NCBI RefSeq assembly: GCF_004116385.1
Contig: NZ_PEIB01000014.1
Span: 1 to 64,000 of the forward strand
DNA: 64,000 nucleotides
Direction of reading: 5' to 3'
From: Veronia nyctiphanis
Lineage (GTDB): Bacteria; Pseudomonadota; Gammaproteobacteria; Enterobacterales; Vibrionaceae
Part shown: piece after piece, positions 36,635-45,968 of the stretch
Layout: each line of letters starts with the position of its first letter
Numbering within the stretch: position 1 is the first letter of the stretch
Made by a program: the position numbers and the translations under genes
The notes under the pieces: model-generated
Told to the model about the DNA's origin: nothing
Seen by the model: only the letters and a program-made list of their open reading frames with translations
Databases searched by the model: none

Positions 36635-37937
36635 GCGATTCAACACGCTCAAAACCGCTAATCTAGTGACAAGACCTGTCGCCTCAGGGCGACTGGTGCG
36701 TGTCGTCGGTTTGACGCTTGAAGCCATTGGCTGCCGGGCGTCCGTTGGAAGCCTTTGCCGTGTTGAAACCCTCCACGGTGATATTGAAGCTGAAGTCGTT
36801 GGTTTTTCGGGCGAAACACTTTTCCTGATGCCCAGTGAACAATTGACCGGCGTATTACCGGGCGCGAGAGTGACCCCGTTAGTGCACGAACAAGGCATTG
36901 CTGTTGGCCCAGAATTACTGGGTCGCGTGATTGATGGCGTTGGTAACCCACTTGATGGTAAAGGCGAACTGTTCACTGAAAAGAAAGCATCATTCACTGC
37001 TCATACGATTAACCCTCTTGCGAGAAAGCCAATAGACTCGCCGCTCGATGTCGGTATTAAATCAATAAACGGTTTATTGACGGTCGGTAAAGGTCAACGT
37101 ATCGGTCTTTTTGCCGGTTCCGGTGTCGGTAAATCAGTGACACTTGGCATGATGACCCGCGGAACGACAGCGCAGGTGGTTGTGGTTGGGCTAATTGGTG
37201 AGCGGGGCCGTGAGGTCAAAGAGTTTATCGATGAAATTCTTGGTGAAGAAGGACGTGCACGTTCAGTGGTTATTGCCGCTCCGGCTGATTCGTCACCATT
37301 GATGCGTTTGAAAGGTTGCCAGACGGCGCTGACCATAGCTGAGTACTTTCGCGATCAGGGATTAGATGTCTTATTGCTCATGGACTCGCTGACTCGCTTT
37401 GCCCAAGCTCAACGTGAAATTGCGTTATCTGTCGGTGAGCCCCCCGCGACGAAGGGTTATCCGCCTTCTGTTTTTGCCAAACTCCCCGCGCTTGTTGAGA
37501 GAGCAGGAAACGGCAGTGACGGGCAGGGCTCAATTACAGCATTTTTTACCGTACTGACTGAAGGGGATGATTTACAAGATCCTATTGCCGATGCGGCGCG
37601 TGCCATTTTGGATGGACATATTGTTTTGTCGCGTGAAATGGCTGATGCTGGGCATTATCCCGCTATTGATGTTGAACGTTCCGTGAGTCGTGTGATGCCA
37701 AACATTGTTAATGAAGAGCATATGTTGATGGCACGTGCGGTTAGGCAAGTGCTGTCAGTTTGCCGGAAAAATCAGGATTTGGTATCGATTGGCGCTTATA
37801 AGCCGGGTACCGATCAGGCTATCGATCAGGCGTTTACGTTCAAGCCAAGGCTTGATCAGTATTTGCAGCAAGGGATGAAAGAAGTGGTGCCATACGATAT
37901 GTGTGTCAACATGCTTCGTTCGTCACTTCAGGGCTGA
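36618..37937 (+). CDS. fliI: Flagellum-specific ATP synthase FliI
   Basis: FliI is the hexameric ATPase of the flagellar type III export apparatus. The ATG within the end of fliH gives 439 residues ([12 protein letters not shown]); an earlier in-frame start would add 17 residues inside fliH. Walker A is [11 protein letters not shown] (about 163-173), the export-ATPase signature [13 protein letters not shown] follows, and Walker B lies in [19 protein letters not shown]. It is related to F1-ATPase beta but distinguished by these motifs and context. Confidence 0.97.
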   Translation: MQSLSERFNTLKTANLVTRPVASGRLVRVVGLTLEAIGCRASVGSLCRVETLHGDIEAEVVGFSGETLFLMPSEQLTGVLPGARVTPLVHEQGIAVGPELLGRVIDGVGNPLDGKGELFTEKKASFTAHTINPLARKPIDSPLDVGIKSINGLLTVGKGQRIGLFAGSGVGKSVTLGMMTRGTTAQVVVVGLIGERGREVKEFIDEILGEEGRARSVVIAAPADSSPLMRLKGCQTALTIAEYFRDQGLDVLLLMDSLTRFAQAQREIALSVGEPPATKGYPPSVFAKLPALVERAGNGSDGQGSITAFFTVLTEGDDLQDPIADAARAILDGHIVLSREMADAGHYPAIDVERSVSRVMPNIVNEEHMLMARAVRQVLSVCRKNQDLVSIGAYKPGTDQAIDQAFTFKPRLDQYLQQGMKEVVPYDMCVNMLRSSLQG

Positions 37938-37947
37938 GGAAGAATAA

Positions 37948-38406
37948 ATGGCTGACTCAGCGATGGATCTTCTGTTGGAAAGGGCAAAGTCAGACGAGCA
38001 GAACGCACAACTGGCGCTTGTTGCCGCTCAGCAAGAGCTGGAAGGTTACCGCCGACAGCTCGAACAAATTGAACAATACCGCTTCGATTACTGCAAACAA
38101 ATGACCGCCAGAGGCCAGCAAGGCCTTTCCGCCAGTAACTACGGGCATTTGAATCGATTTATCGTTCAACTTGATGAAACATTGGCAAAACAGCGGCAAG
38201 CGGCAACATCTTTCGAACAGAAAGTCGAAGATTGCCGTATCTACTGGCACGATTGCCGCGAAAAATACCGTGCGTTGGAGTGGTTGTGTGAGAAACGCAA
38301 AAACGAAGAAAAAAAACGCGCAGAAAAAATAGAACAAAAACAAATGGATGAATTTGCCACTCTCTCCTATTTCCGCCAATTACAAAAAAAATCCAATTTG
38401 GCCTGA
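37948..38406 (+). CDS. fliJ: Flagellar export protein FliJ
   Basis: FliJ is the coiled-coil stalk that couples FliI to the FlhA gate. It has 152 residues, nearly all helical, with heptad-like repeats (QQELEGYRRQLEQIEQYRFD) and a very basic, Lys/Glu-rich C-terminus (KRKNEEKKRAEKIEQKQMDE). It follows fliI after 10 bases. No strict motif; the call rests on length, coiled-coil character and position. Confidence 0.92.
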   Translation: MADSAMDLLLERAKSDEQNAQLALVAAQQELEGYRRQLEQIEQYRFDYCKQMTARGQQGLSASNYGHLNRFIVQLDETLAKQRQAATSFEQKVEDCRIYWHDCREKYRALEWLCEKRKNEEKKRAEKIEQKQMDEFATLSYFRQLQKKSNLA

Positions 38407-38499
38407 TAATTGCTATCTAACAGTTAATAAAGCAATAAATGCGTTGATGAGCCTGATAAAACGGGCCATCTGACCTTATTAACTGATGATGGTAATCAT

Positions 38500-40250
38500 A
38501 TGAATCAGTCAGCACTTCCTCTTAGTGGCCTTTCACTGAAATCGGCACCTGCACCGACAGAGAGTAAAGCGGCGGCGCCTGATACGCGCACTGATAGCGA
38601 GACGTTTAAAGATACGTACTCGAATATGGTTGCAGACGATAAGCCTCTGATATTAAGGAGCCTGAAAAGGTTGAGAAAACCGAAAGTGCTTCTGTTCAGA
38701 AAACCGCATCGTCAGAAGAGCCTGAAAGTCAAAACGTGACTAATGATGAAGCTCAGTCTGATGCGGCCGTCGAAGGCCATTCAATGGAGGCTGACGCTGA
38801 AACGGCAGAGGGTGACCAGACAGACATTGCTGCTGAAGCGCCTGTTGATCTGGAAACAGAACAAGCCTTGTTGGACTCTAAAGCATTACTTGAACGATTA
38901 AATGCCTCTTCCGCTGCGCTTTCCGATGATGTAAAAATGGCTGCCTCGAGCAAGGGAGAGCTCATTGATGCACCTGTTAACGATGAAAATATCGTGTTTG
39001 AACCTACTGGCAAGACATTGCCGCAAACCGGCGTGTTACTTGCCGAGCAGTTTCGTTCAGCCAATCCTGAGGCCTCTGACGCCATAGATCCAAAGATACT
39101 CATTGATGGCGAAGTGGCTGAGTTGTCAGAAGCTGATCTGCAGCAACTGATCACGCTTATCCAAAAGTCACCAGAGCTTGCCGCCTCGCTCAGCAGTGAA
39201 CAACTCGAAGCATTAAAGGCTGCTACACAATCACCTGAGATGCTTTCTGACGAACAAAAAACCGTGCTTGCAACACTCAGTAGTGAACTCAAAATTGCCG
39301 ATAACGTTGTGTCTACTCAAGTGGCAAAAAGCGAGCAGGTAGATAACAAAGCGTTATCGATGAGCGATAAGCCGACACTTGATACATCAACGAAAGTGAC
39401 GAGTACTGACGCAAAACTGGCAAGTCTGGAAATGATGAAGCATATTGCTTCACAGCAGGTAACTGACGCAGGCAAGCCACTACAAGACACCAGTCTAAAG
39501 CAATTCTCTCAACCCACTCAGATTGTCGCTGATCAGGCTGTCCAAGTGTCAACCCAAGCCAAACCTGAGTTATCACAGGCTGTGTTAGCGGCGTCTGGTT
39601 TCAGCCAGAGCGAGCTGCAAAAAGCGGTGAAAGAGGGAATATCTCCAGAGCTTGCGAAGTTGCAGCTTAATGCGCAGGCTGACGGTAAAATGGCGCAGGC
39701 TGAGGCAAAACCTGAAGTACTCGCCCAACAATTGGCGGCATCATTTGGCCAGCAAGGGTCAACCATTGCAGCAAAACTCGACACCAGCGTGGCACAAAGC
39801 CCACTGCAATTGAGTACCAATCAAAATGAAGCCGCTGCGGCTCTTGCTGAGCGCGTGAATATCATGATGTCAAAAAATTTACGTCAGGTTGATATCCGCC
39901 TTGATCCACCTGAACTTGGCCGTGTACAAATTAAGCTTTCAATGGGCAGCGATCAGCAGGCATCGGTTCAGTTCACGGTATCCAGTCAGCACGCCAGAGA
40001 TGCATTAGAGAGTACGATGCCAAGGCTTAGAGAAATGATGCAACAACAAGGACTTCAGCTTTCTCAGTCCAGCGTTCAACAACAAGACAGTGGCAATCGA
40101 CAGGCATTTAGTGGCGATGGCCAACAGGGTGATAACAAAGGTTCCTCTGACTCAGGTCACAATGGCGTAAAGTTAGAGGAAGATGCAAACACTTTGGTAC
40201 GGGATTTGTATATTAGACCTGCATCGGACGGCGTTGATTACTACGCCTGA
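38500..40250 (+). pseudogene. fliK: Flagellar hook-length control protein FliK, frame broken by one missing base
   Basis: FliK measures hook length and triggers the export switch of FlhB. The first frame begins MNQSALPLSGLSLKSAPAPT and slips at about 38644-38647. The next frame continues DIKEPEKVEKTESASVQKTA and runs to the stop, giving about 583 residues once one base is added (for example CC(C)TCTGAT). The N-terminal three quarters are Ala/Gln/Glu-rich and variable. The C-terminal FliK domain is clear, with LRQVDIRLDPPELGRVQIKL and QFTVSSQHARDALESTMPRL. Confidence 0.92.
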
Positions 40251-40320
40251 GCCAAAAACGTGTCATAAAGTCTTGGTGAAATAACCCATTAGTCACTCTG
40301 TAGGTAGATTGAGGTAGTAA

Positions 40321-40827
40321 ATGGCTGACGAAGAACAGGAAAATACAGAAGAAGAAGGTGGTGGTGGTAAATCGAAACTGCTTATCATCATTATCGCTGC
40401 TGTCGTATTATTGGCGGGTGGTGGCGGTGCAGCCTTCTTTTTGATGTCAGGCGGTGACGAAGCGCCACCTGAAGCGACAGCATCGCAAGAGAAAGCGGTG
40501 TCTGATGCGCCACCTGCTCCGGCACTGTATGTTACGTTAGACATGCCATTTATTTTTAACGTGACCGGAGATAGTGCACACAGGCTGGTACAGGTAGAAA
40601 TTCAATTGATGGTACGCGGTGAGTCTCATCAATTTATGGTTCAGCAGAATTTACCGCTGGTAGAGTCGGCATTACTGGAAGCATTTGGTAAAGCGACTGT
40701 ACAGCAACTGCGAACAGCACAAGGACAGGATGAAGTCCGCCAGATGGCGGCAGAATCCGTTCAAAATGCGATGGAAAAAGCCATTGGCGAAGCGTCGTTG
40801 AACGGGTGTTATTCACTGGTTTTGTAA
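40321..40827 (+). CDS. fliL: Flagellar basal-body-associated protein FliL
   Basis: FliL is a single-span inner-membrane protein that surrounds or supports the stators. It has 168 residues: a short acidic cytoplasmic N-terminus, a membrane segment at about 18-40 (LLIIIIAAVVLLAGGGG), and a periplasmic stomatin-like domain beginning ALYVTLDMPFIFNVTG. The C-terminus after QNAMEKAIGEASLNGC is somewhat unusual in wording but within the length expected. GAGG precedes the ATG. Confidence 0.94.
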   Translation: MADEEQENTEEEGGGGKSKLLIIIIAAVVLLAGGGGAAFFLMSGGDEAPPEATASQEKAVSDAPPAPALYVTLDMPFIFNVTGDSAHRLVQVEIQLMVRGESHQFMVQQNLPLVESALLEAFGKATVQQLRTAQGQDEVRQMAAESVQNAMEKAIGEASLNGCYSLVL

Positions 40828-40842
40828 TGCAATAGGTGTGAT

Positions 40843-41876
40843 GTGACCGACTTACTCAGTCAGGACGAAATTGATGCTCTCCTCAGTGGTGGCGATCCGC
40901 CGGATGATGAGGTAGAAGCTGATGTGCCCGCCGAGAGTGGCAGTGCCAACAGCTACGACTTTTCATCACAGGATCGGATTGTCCGTGGGCGAATGCCTAC
41001 GCTGGAACTTATTAATGAGCGCTTTGCCCGTCATATGCGGATCAGTATATTCAATATGCTGCGCAAGACGGCTGAAGTCTCGATCAACGGTGTCCAGACA
41101 CTAAAATTTGGTGAATATCAGAATACCCTTTTTGTCCCGACCAGTTTGAACATGGTTCGCTTCCGGCCGCTTAAAGGTACCGCCCTGATAACGATGGAAG
41201 CCCGTCTGGTATTTATTCTCGTCGAGAACTTCTTCGGAGGGGATGGACGTTACCACGCGCGTATCGAAGGGCGTGAATTTACGCCCACAGAGCGTCGTGT
41301 TATCCGCATGCTGTTGAAGCTGATTTTCGAAGATTACATTGATGCCTGGGAACCAGTGATGAATGTGGAATTCGATTATCTGGATTCGGAAGTGAACCCA
41401 GCAATGGCGAACATTGTCAGCCCGACAGAAGTTATCGTGGTCAGCTCATTCCATATTGAGCTTGACGGTGGTGGCGGCGATTTCCACATAGTGTTGCCAT
41501 ACTCGATGGTAGAGCCTATCCGCGAAATGCTGGATGCTGGTATTCAGAGTGATAAGGGCGATACCGACCACCGTTGGACAACAGCGTTGGAAGAGGAAGT
41601 GATGGGTGTTGAGGTGCTTCTGACAGCAAAACTGCTCGAAACCCAATTGTCACTCCGTGACTGATGGAAATGGAACCTGGGGATGTGATCCCGGTGAAAA
41701 TGCCAGAACATTGCACGGTGTTTATCGAAGATTTGCCGACCTTCCGAGGGAAGATGGGGCAATCGAATGAAAATATGGCGATAAAGATTACAGAAAAACT
41801 CAAGCGTCCTGAGGTCGCGAAAAGCGACATCATGCTGCTTGAGAAAAAAGAGTCAAAAAACAGAGATGAAGACTAA
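40843..41876 (+). pseudogene. fliM: Flagellar motor switch protein FliM, frame broken by one missing base
   Basis: FliM is the C-ring protein that binds CheY-P through its N-terminal peptide, here LLSQDEIDALLSGGDPPDD, and FliG through its middle domain. Translation starts at GTG. The frame ends at a stop at 41662-41664 just after ETQLSLRD. The C-terminal part, MEMEPGDVIPVKMPEHCTVF, continues in the next frame. Adding one C (GAC CTG ATG) gives a normal 344-residue FliM. The lost part is the FliN-like C-terminal domain needed to build the C ring. Confidence 0.93.
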
Positions 41877-41932
41877 AGATATCTCTGTGAGAAATATGAT
41901 GGCAGTCGAAATGACGAATACGGTGAATTGCG

Positions 41933-42314
41933 ATGAGTGATGTAGAAGACGAATGGGCTGCAGCCCTTGCCGAACAGGAAGAAGTTGAGTCGGCTGCGAG
42001 GTGGCTCCCCTTGATGAACTTACTGATGAAACGGTAACGATCTCTGAAGACGAACAGCGCAAGCTGGATTCCATTATGGATATTCCGGTGACCATCTCGA
42101 TGGAAGTGGGCCGGACAAATATTAATATTCGTAACCTTCTTCAGCTTAACCAAGGCTCTGTGTTGAACTTGACCGTTTGGCCGGCGAATCATTAGATGTG
42201 TTAGTCAACGGCACCTTGATTGCCCACGGTGAAGTGGTTGTGGTCAATGATAAGTTTGGTATTCGATTGACCGATGTTATCAGCCAGACTGAGCGAATCA
42301 AAAAGCTCAGCTAA
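41933..42314 (+). pseudogene. fliN: Flagellar motor switch protein FliN, frame broken by two missing bases
   Basis: FliN forms the bottom of the C ring and binds CheY-P and FliH. The N-terminus MSDVEDEWAAALAEQEEVES is followed by a slip at 41998 (GCG GAG expected). VAPLDELTDETVTISEDEQR then leads into the FliN domain (DIPVTISMEVGRTNINIRNL). A second slip at 42162 (GTG GTT expected) is followed by ELDRLAGESLDVLVNGTLIA and RLTDVISQTERIKKLS. With both bases restored the protein has 127 residues, the normal size. Two losses in 380 bases is the highest density in the window. Confidence 0.93.
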
Positions 42315-42331
42315 CCCAATAAATCGTTATT

Positions 42332-42364
42332 AAAAAGCACCTCTATTTATGAGGTGCTTTTTTT
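42332..42364 (+). terminator. Terminator between fliN and fliO
   Basis: AAAAAGCACCTC/GAGGTGCTTTTT with a seven-base loop and seven T, 17 bases after fliN. It should split the long fli operon here, although no clear promoter for fliO is visible in the 57 bases that follow. Confidence 0.88.
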
Positions 42365-42421
42365 CGGCCTGAAATTTGCTTTATCCCTGTTTTATTCGGT
42401 TTATCAGTGGATGGCTCATAG

Positions 42422-42811
42422 ATGGTGAAAAAGCTCCTCATCCTTTTCCTTGCCGCATTTTCGCTACCCGCGATGGCAGCACCACAGGCAGATTTAAACC
42501 TGGGTACCACATTGGTGTCTTTGCTGCTGGTGATTGGTTTGATTCTCGCGCTCAGCTGGATCGTAAAGCGACTTAAGATGCCAGGGCTGCCAAATGGGCA
42601 GTCAGGTATGAGAGTTATCAGTCAGTTAGCGGTAGGTCAGAAAGAGCGCGTTTTGGTTGTTGAGGTGAATAAAGAGCAAGTGATGATTGGTGTAACCAGT
42701 CAACAAATCACCTTGTTGAAAACGCTCAACGAACCGATGGATGTACCACCGCCTCCTGCATCTTTTAGCAAACACCTCAACCAGATACTGAAGAAAAATG
42801 AAAACGCTTAA
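42422..42811 (+). CDS. fliO: Flagellar export gate assembly protein FliO
   Basis: FliO helps assemble the FliP pore of the export gate. It has 129 residues: a cleavable-looking N-terminal signal ([20 protein letters not shown]), then a membrane segment ([21 protein letters not shown]), then a small cytoplasmic domain with [20 protein letters not shown], the FliO hallmark. The end overlaps fliP by 14 bases. Confidence 0.93.
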   Translation: MVKKLLILFLAAFSLPAMAAPQADLNLGTTLVSLLLVIGLILALSWIVKRLKMPGLPNGQSGMRVISQLAVGQKERVLVVEVNKEQVMIGVTSQQITLLKTLNEPMDVPPPPASFSKHLNQILKKNENA

Positions 42812-43631
42812 TATTTTACTTGTCATAATTTTGACGGTCTTTGGGTCGTATTCGTTGCCAGCGGTCGCTGATGACCAAGACGCTAATTTGGCCGCACAGG
42901 TAGTCACAGCGATTGAGAAGTCCGGTGATGCGTCAATGATCCAGCAGAAAAACACAGGTGGCGGTATTCCGGCACTGACCATGACGGTTAACCCTGATGG
43001 CAGTGAAGATTACTCGGTAACCCTACAGATCCTGGCGCTGATGACGGCGCTAGGCTTTTTGCCTGCCATTGTGATTTTGATGACGTCGTTTACTCGAATT
43101 GTTGTCGTGATGGCCATTCTTCGTCAGGCGATGGGCTTGCAGCAAACACCGTCTAACCAGGTGATTATCGGTATAGCCATGTTTTTGACGTTTTTCATTA
43201 TGTCACCGGTTATTGACCGAATGAATACGGATGCGATTCAGCCTTATATGAATGAAAGTATCAGCGCCCGAGAAGCATTTGACCGTGTTCAGGTGCCGCT
43301 GCGTGATTTCATGCTCAAGCAGACCCGAGTCAAAGATTTGGAGACCTTCGTGAACATGTCAGGCTCCGATGCAACGGATCCGGCTGACGTTCCGATGACG
43401 GTATTAATTCCGGCTTTCATCACGTCAGAATTGAAAACGGCTTTCCAGATTGGTTTTATGCTGTTTCTGCCGTTTTTGGTGATTGACTTGGTCGTCGCAT
43501 CGGTATTGATGGCCATGGGTATGATGATGCTATCGCCGATGATTGTTTCGTTACCGTTCAAATTAATGCTCTTTGTGCTGGTTGATGGGTGGAACCTGAT
43601 TTTATCTACCCTTGCCGGAAGCTTTGGATAG
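42798..43631 (+). CDS. fliP: Flagellar export gate protein FliP
   Basis: FliP forms, with FliQ and FliR, the export channel in the inner membrane. It has 277 residues: signal peptide (to about AVADD), then FliP signatures [20 protein letters not shown] and the [20 protein letters not shown] block (about 194-213), with four membrane segments. Its start lies within the end of fliO, so translation is coupled. Confidence 0.97.
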   Translation: MKTLNILLVIILTVFGSYSLPAVADDQDANLAAQVVTAIEKSGDASMIQQKNTGGGIPALTMTVNPDGSEDYSVTLQILALMTALGFLPAIVILMTSFTRIVVVMAILRQAMGLQQTPSNQVIIGIAMFLTFFIMSPVIDRMNTDAIQPYMNESISAREAFDRVQVPLRDFMLKQTRVKDLETFVNMSGSDATDPADVPMTVLIPAFITSELKTAFQIGFMLFLPFLVIDLVVASVLMAMGMMMLSPMIVSLPFKLMLFVLVDGWNLILSTLAGSFG

Positions 43632-43642
43632 AGGGCTGAATC

Positions 43643-43912
43643 ATGACTCCAGAGCATTTTGTCGGGCTATTTCAGGACTCATTGCAACTGATATTGATTA
43701 TGGTGTCGGCGATTGTCCTGCCAGGATTGTTGGTTGGTCTGATTGTGGCGATTTTTCAGGCCGCAACATCGATTAACGAACAGACATTGAGTTTCCTGCC
43801 AAGGCTTATTGTTACTCTGCTGGCGCTGATGTTTTTTGGCCACTGGATGACAAGACTGTTGATGGAGTATTTCTTCCGATTGATCGAAGAAATGCCCCAG
43901 TTATTGTACTGA
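43643..43912 (+). CDS. fliQ: Flagellar export gate protein FliQ
   Basis: FliQ is a small subunit of the FliPQR export channel. It has 89 residues with two membrane hairpin helices and the family signature GLIVAIFQAATSINEQTLSF. It lies 11 bases after fliP and 8 before fliR. Confidence 0.97.
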   Translation: MTPEHFVGLFQDSLQLILIMVSAIVLPGLLVGLIVAIFQAATSINEQTLSFLPRLIVTLLALMFFGHWMTRLLMEYFFRLIEEMPQLLY

Positions 43913-43920
43913 GAGCATAA

Positions 43921-44706
43921 ATGGAATATCCCACATCGATTATTCTCGACTGGATGGCCAACTACTTTTGGCCATGGACGCGCATTTCGTCCATGTTGAT
44001 GACGATGACGTTTTTCGGTGCCCGTTTTGTGCCAGTGCGGATTCGTTTGTATCTGTCTTTAGCCATCACGTTTGCTGTTATGCCAGCCATACCGGCAATG
44101 CCTGATAATATCGAACTGGTCTCTTTCGGTGGCTTCGTCATGCTTGCGCAGCAAGTGCTGATTGGTGTTGCCATGGGAACTGTGACCCAGTTTGTTATTC
44201 AGACCTTTGTTTTGCTGGGACAGATTCTCGGTATGCAGTCGAGCTTGGGTTTTGCTTCCATGGTCGACCCTGCCAATGGTCAGAATACGCCATTGCTTGG
44301 TCAGCTCTATTTATTCCTCGTCACCATGCTGTTTCTGGCTACTGACGGACACTTAGAGATGCTGAAGCTGGTGGTGATGAGCTTTAAAACCTTACCTGTG
44401 GGCACGGCGCTGACAGCGCTTGATTATCAGGCGATGACGCAATGGTTCGGTATTATGTTCAGTGTCGCGCTCAGTATTTCTTTGGTTGGAGTCATCGCCC
44501 TGCTGACAATTAACTTGTCTTTTGGTGTCATGACCCGTGCGGCACCTCAGCTGAATATTTTCTCGCTGGGTTTTGCCTTTGCACTGCTGATTGGTCTGTT
44601 TGTCAGCTGGTACATCCTCATTGGTATTCTGCCGAAGTACCTACAACACTGGCAAACTGGGGTGAATGCGGTATGCGACCTTATCCGTTTGAACTGCGAG
44701 CAGTAA
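43921..44706 (+). CDS. fliR: Flagellar export gate protein FliR
   Basis: FliR caps the FliPQR channel. It has 261 residues with about six hydrophobic segments; typical stretches are RISSMLMTMTFFGARFVPVR near the N-terminus and GQILGMQSSLGFASMVDPAN in the middle. It follows fliQ and precedes flhB by 12 bases, the conserved order. Confidence 0.96.
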   Translation: MEYPTSIILDWMANYFWPWTRISSMLMTMTFFGARFVPVRIRLYLSLAITFAVMPAIPAMPDNIELVSFGGFVMLAQQVLIGVAMGTVTQFVIQTFVLLGQILGMQSSLGFASMVDPANGQNTPLLGQLYLFLVTMLFLATDGHLEMLKLVVMSFKTLPVGTALTALDYQAMTQWFGIMFSVALSISLVGVIALLTINLSFGVMTRAAPQLNIFSLGFAFALLIGLFVSWYILIGILPKYLQHWQTGVNAVCDLIRLNCEQ

Positions 44707-44718
44707 GGAGCGTGATGC

Positions 44719-45852
44719 GTGGCTGAGAGTGACGGTCAGGAACGTACAGAAGACGCCACGCCCCGAAGGCGTGAGCAGGCGCGGGAGAAAGGTCAGGTTC
44801 CGCGCTCAAGAGAACTGGCGTCTGCTTCGGTACTGGTTATCGGCGCTCTGTCATTAATGTGGTTTGGCGAAGATCTTGGCGGTGGCTTAATGGATGTCAT
44901 GAAGCAGATGTTCAGTTTATCGCGCGAAGAAATCTACGACGTACATCGCTTATGGCTGATTTTATCTGGCTCGGTCTGGCATATTTTCTGGCCGTTGGCG
45001 CTTATTCTCATCACCTTATTCGGCGCTGCTCTGGCGGGGGCTGCGGGTATTGGTGGCGTCAGTTTTTCTTGGGAAGCGGCGAGGCCAAAGCTTTCAAAGA
45101 TGAACCCGTTGAGTGGTTTAAAGCGAATGCTGGGCAAGCAAAGCCTTGTTGAGCTGATCAAGTCGATTCTTAAAGTGACATTGGTCAGTGGTGTGGCTGT
45201 CTTTTTGATGTGGTCAAGCCTAAATGATTTTCATCAGCTAACAATTGAGCCATTCCCAATCAATCTCTACCACGCACTCGACATGTTGCTGAACTTCGTG
45301 TTGTTGATTTGTTTGTCATTATTGTTGGTGGTTGCTATCGATATTCCTTTCCAGATTTGGCAGCACAATGAACAACTGAAAATGACCAAACAGGAAATCA
45401 AAGACGAATTTAAAGAGACGGAAGGTAAGCCAGAAGTCAAAGGCCGAATTCGTATGTTGCAGCGTGAAATGGCGCAGCGCCGTATGATGGCCGAGATCCC
45501 GACTGCTGACGTTGTAATTACCAACCCGGAGCACTATTCGGTTGCGCTGCGCTACGACAGCTCCCTTGATAGAGCACCTGTTGTAGTTGCAAAAGGTATT
45601 GATTTTACGGCGATGAAAATTCGTGAGATCGCCACTGAATACGACATCACCATTGTCCCCGCACCGCCACTTGCCCGTGCGGTCTATTACAGCACGGAAC
45701 TTGAGCAACAAATTCCTGACGGCCTTTTCACCGCCGTTGCGCAGCTACTGGCTTACGTCTTCCAGATGAACCAATACAAGAAGGGTCGGGGCAAACGTCC
45801 ACAACCTATCAAATCTGAGATGTTGCCAATACCGTCAGAATTACGTCGCTAG
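44719..45852 (+). CDS. flhB: Flagellar export switch protein FlhB
   Basis: FlhB controls the change from hook-type to filament-type export by cutting itself. The GTG start, 8 bases after AAGGAG, gives 377 residues. The N-terminus is ERTEDATPRRREQAREKGQV (diagnostic), four membrane segments follow, and the cytoplasmic domain has the cleavage site Asn269-Pro270-Glu271-His272. The family motif is usually written NPTH, so Glu replaces Thr here; Asn-Pro and His are kept, so cleavage is expected. Confidence 0.96.
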   Translation: MAESDGQERTEDATPRRREQAREKGQVPRSRELASASVLVIGALSLMWFGEDLGGGLMDVMKQMFSLSREEIYDVHRLWLILSGSVWHIFWPLALILITLFGAALAGAAGIGGVSFSWEAARPKLSKMNPLSGLKRMLGKQSLVELIKSILKVTLVSGVAVFLMWSSLNDFHQLTIEPFPINLYHALDMLLNFVLLICLSLLLVVAIDIPFQIWQHNEQLKMTKQEIKDEFKETEGKPEVKGRIRMLQREMAQRRMMAEIPTADVVITNPEHYSVALRYDSSLDRAPVVVAKGIDFTAMKIREIATEYDITIVPAPPLARAVYYSTELEQQIPDGLFTAVAQLLAYVFQMNQYKKGRGKRPQPIKSEMLPIPSELRR

Positions 45853-45909
45853 TGATTGTTTGACATCGCTTTCGCTATCAACTTACTGACAAATCAACGA
45901 AAAAAAAGC

Positions 45910-45925
45910 TGGTTCATTTTTTGCT
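45910..45925 (+). promoter_or_regulatory. Sigma54 promoter of the flhA operon
   Basis: TGGTTC-N5-TTGCT with correct GG/GC spacing, 43 bases before flhA. The -24 box deviates from GGCAC but the doublets are intact. Confidence 0.7.
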
Positions 45926-45968
45926 TATAACTCCAATAATCGATTATGGAGTTCGAAGAACAACGACA

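Noticed and set aside
45921-45968. Longer start for flhA at TTG 45921
   Set aside because: It would overlap the sigma54 -12 box and add residues not expected in FlhA.
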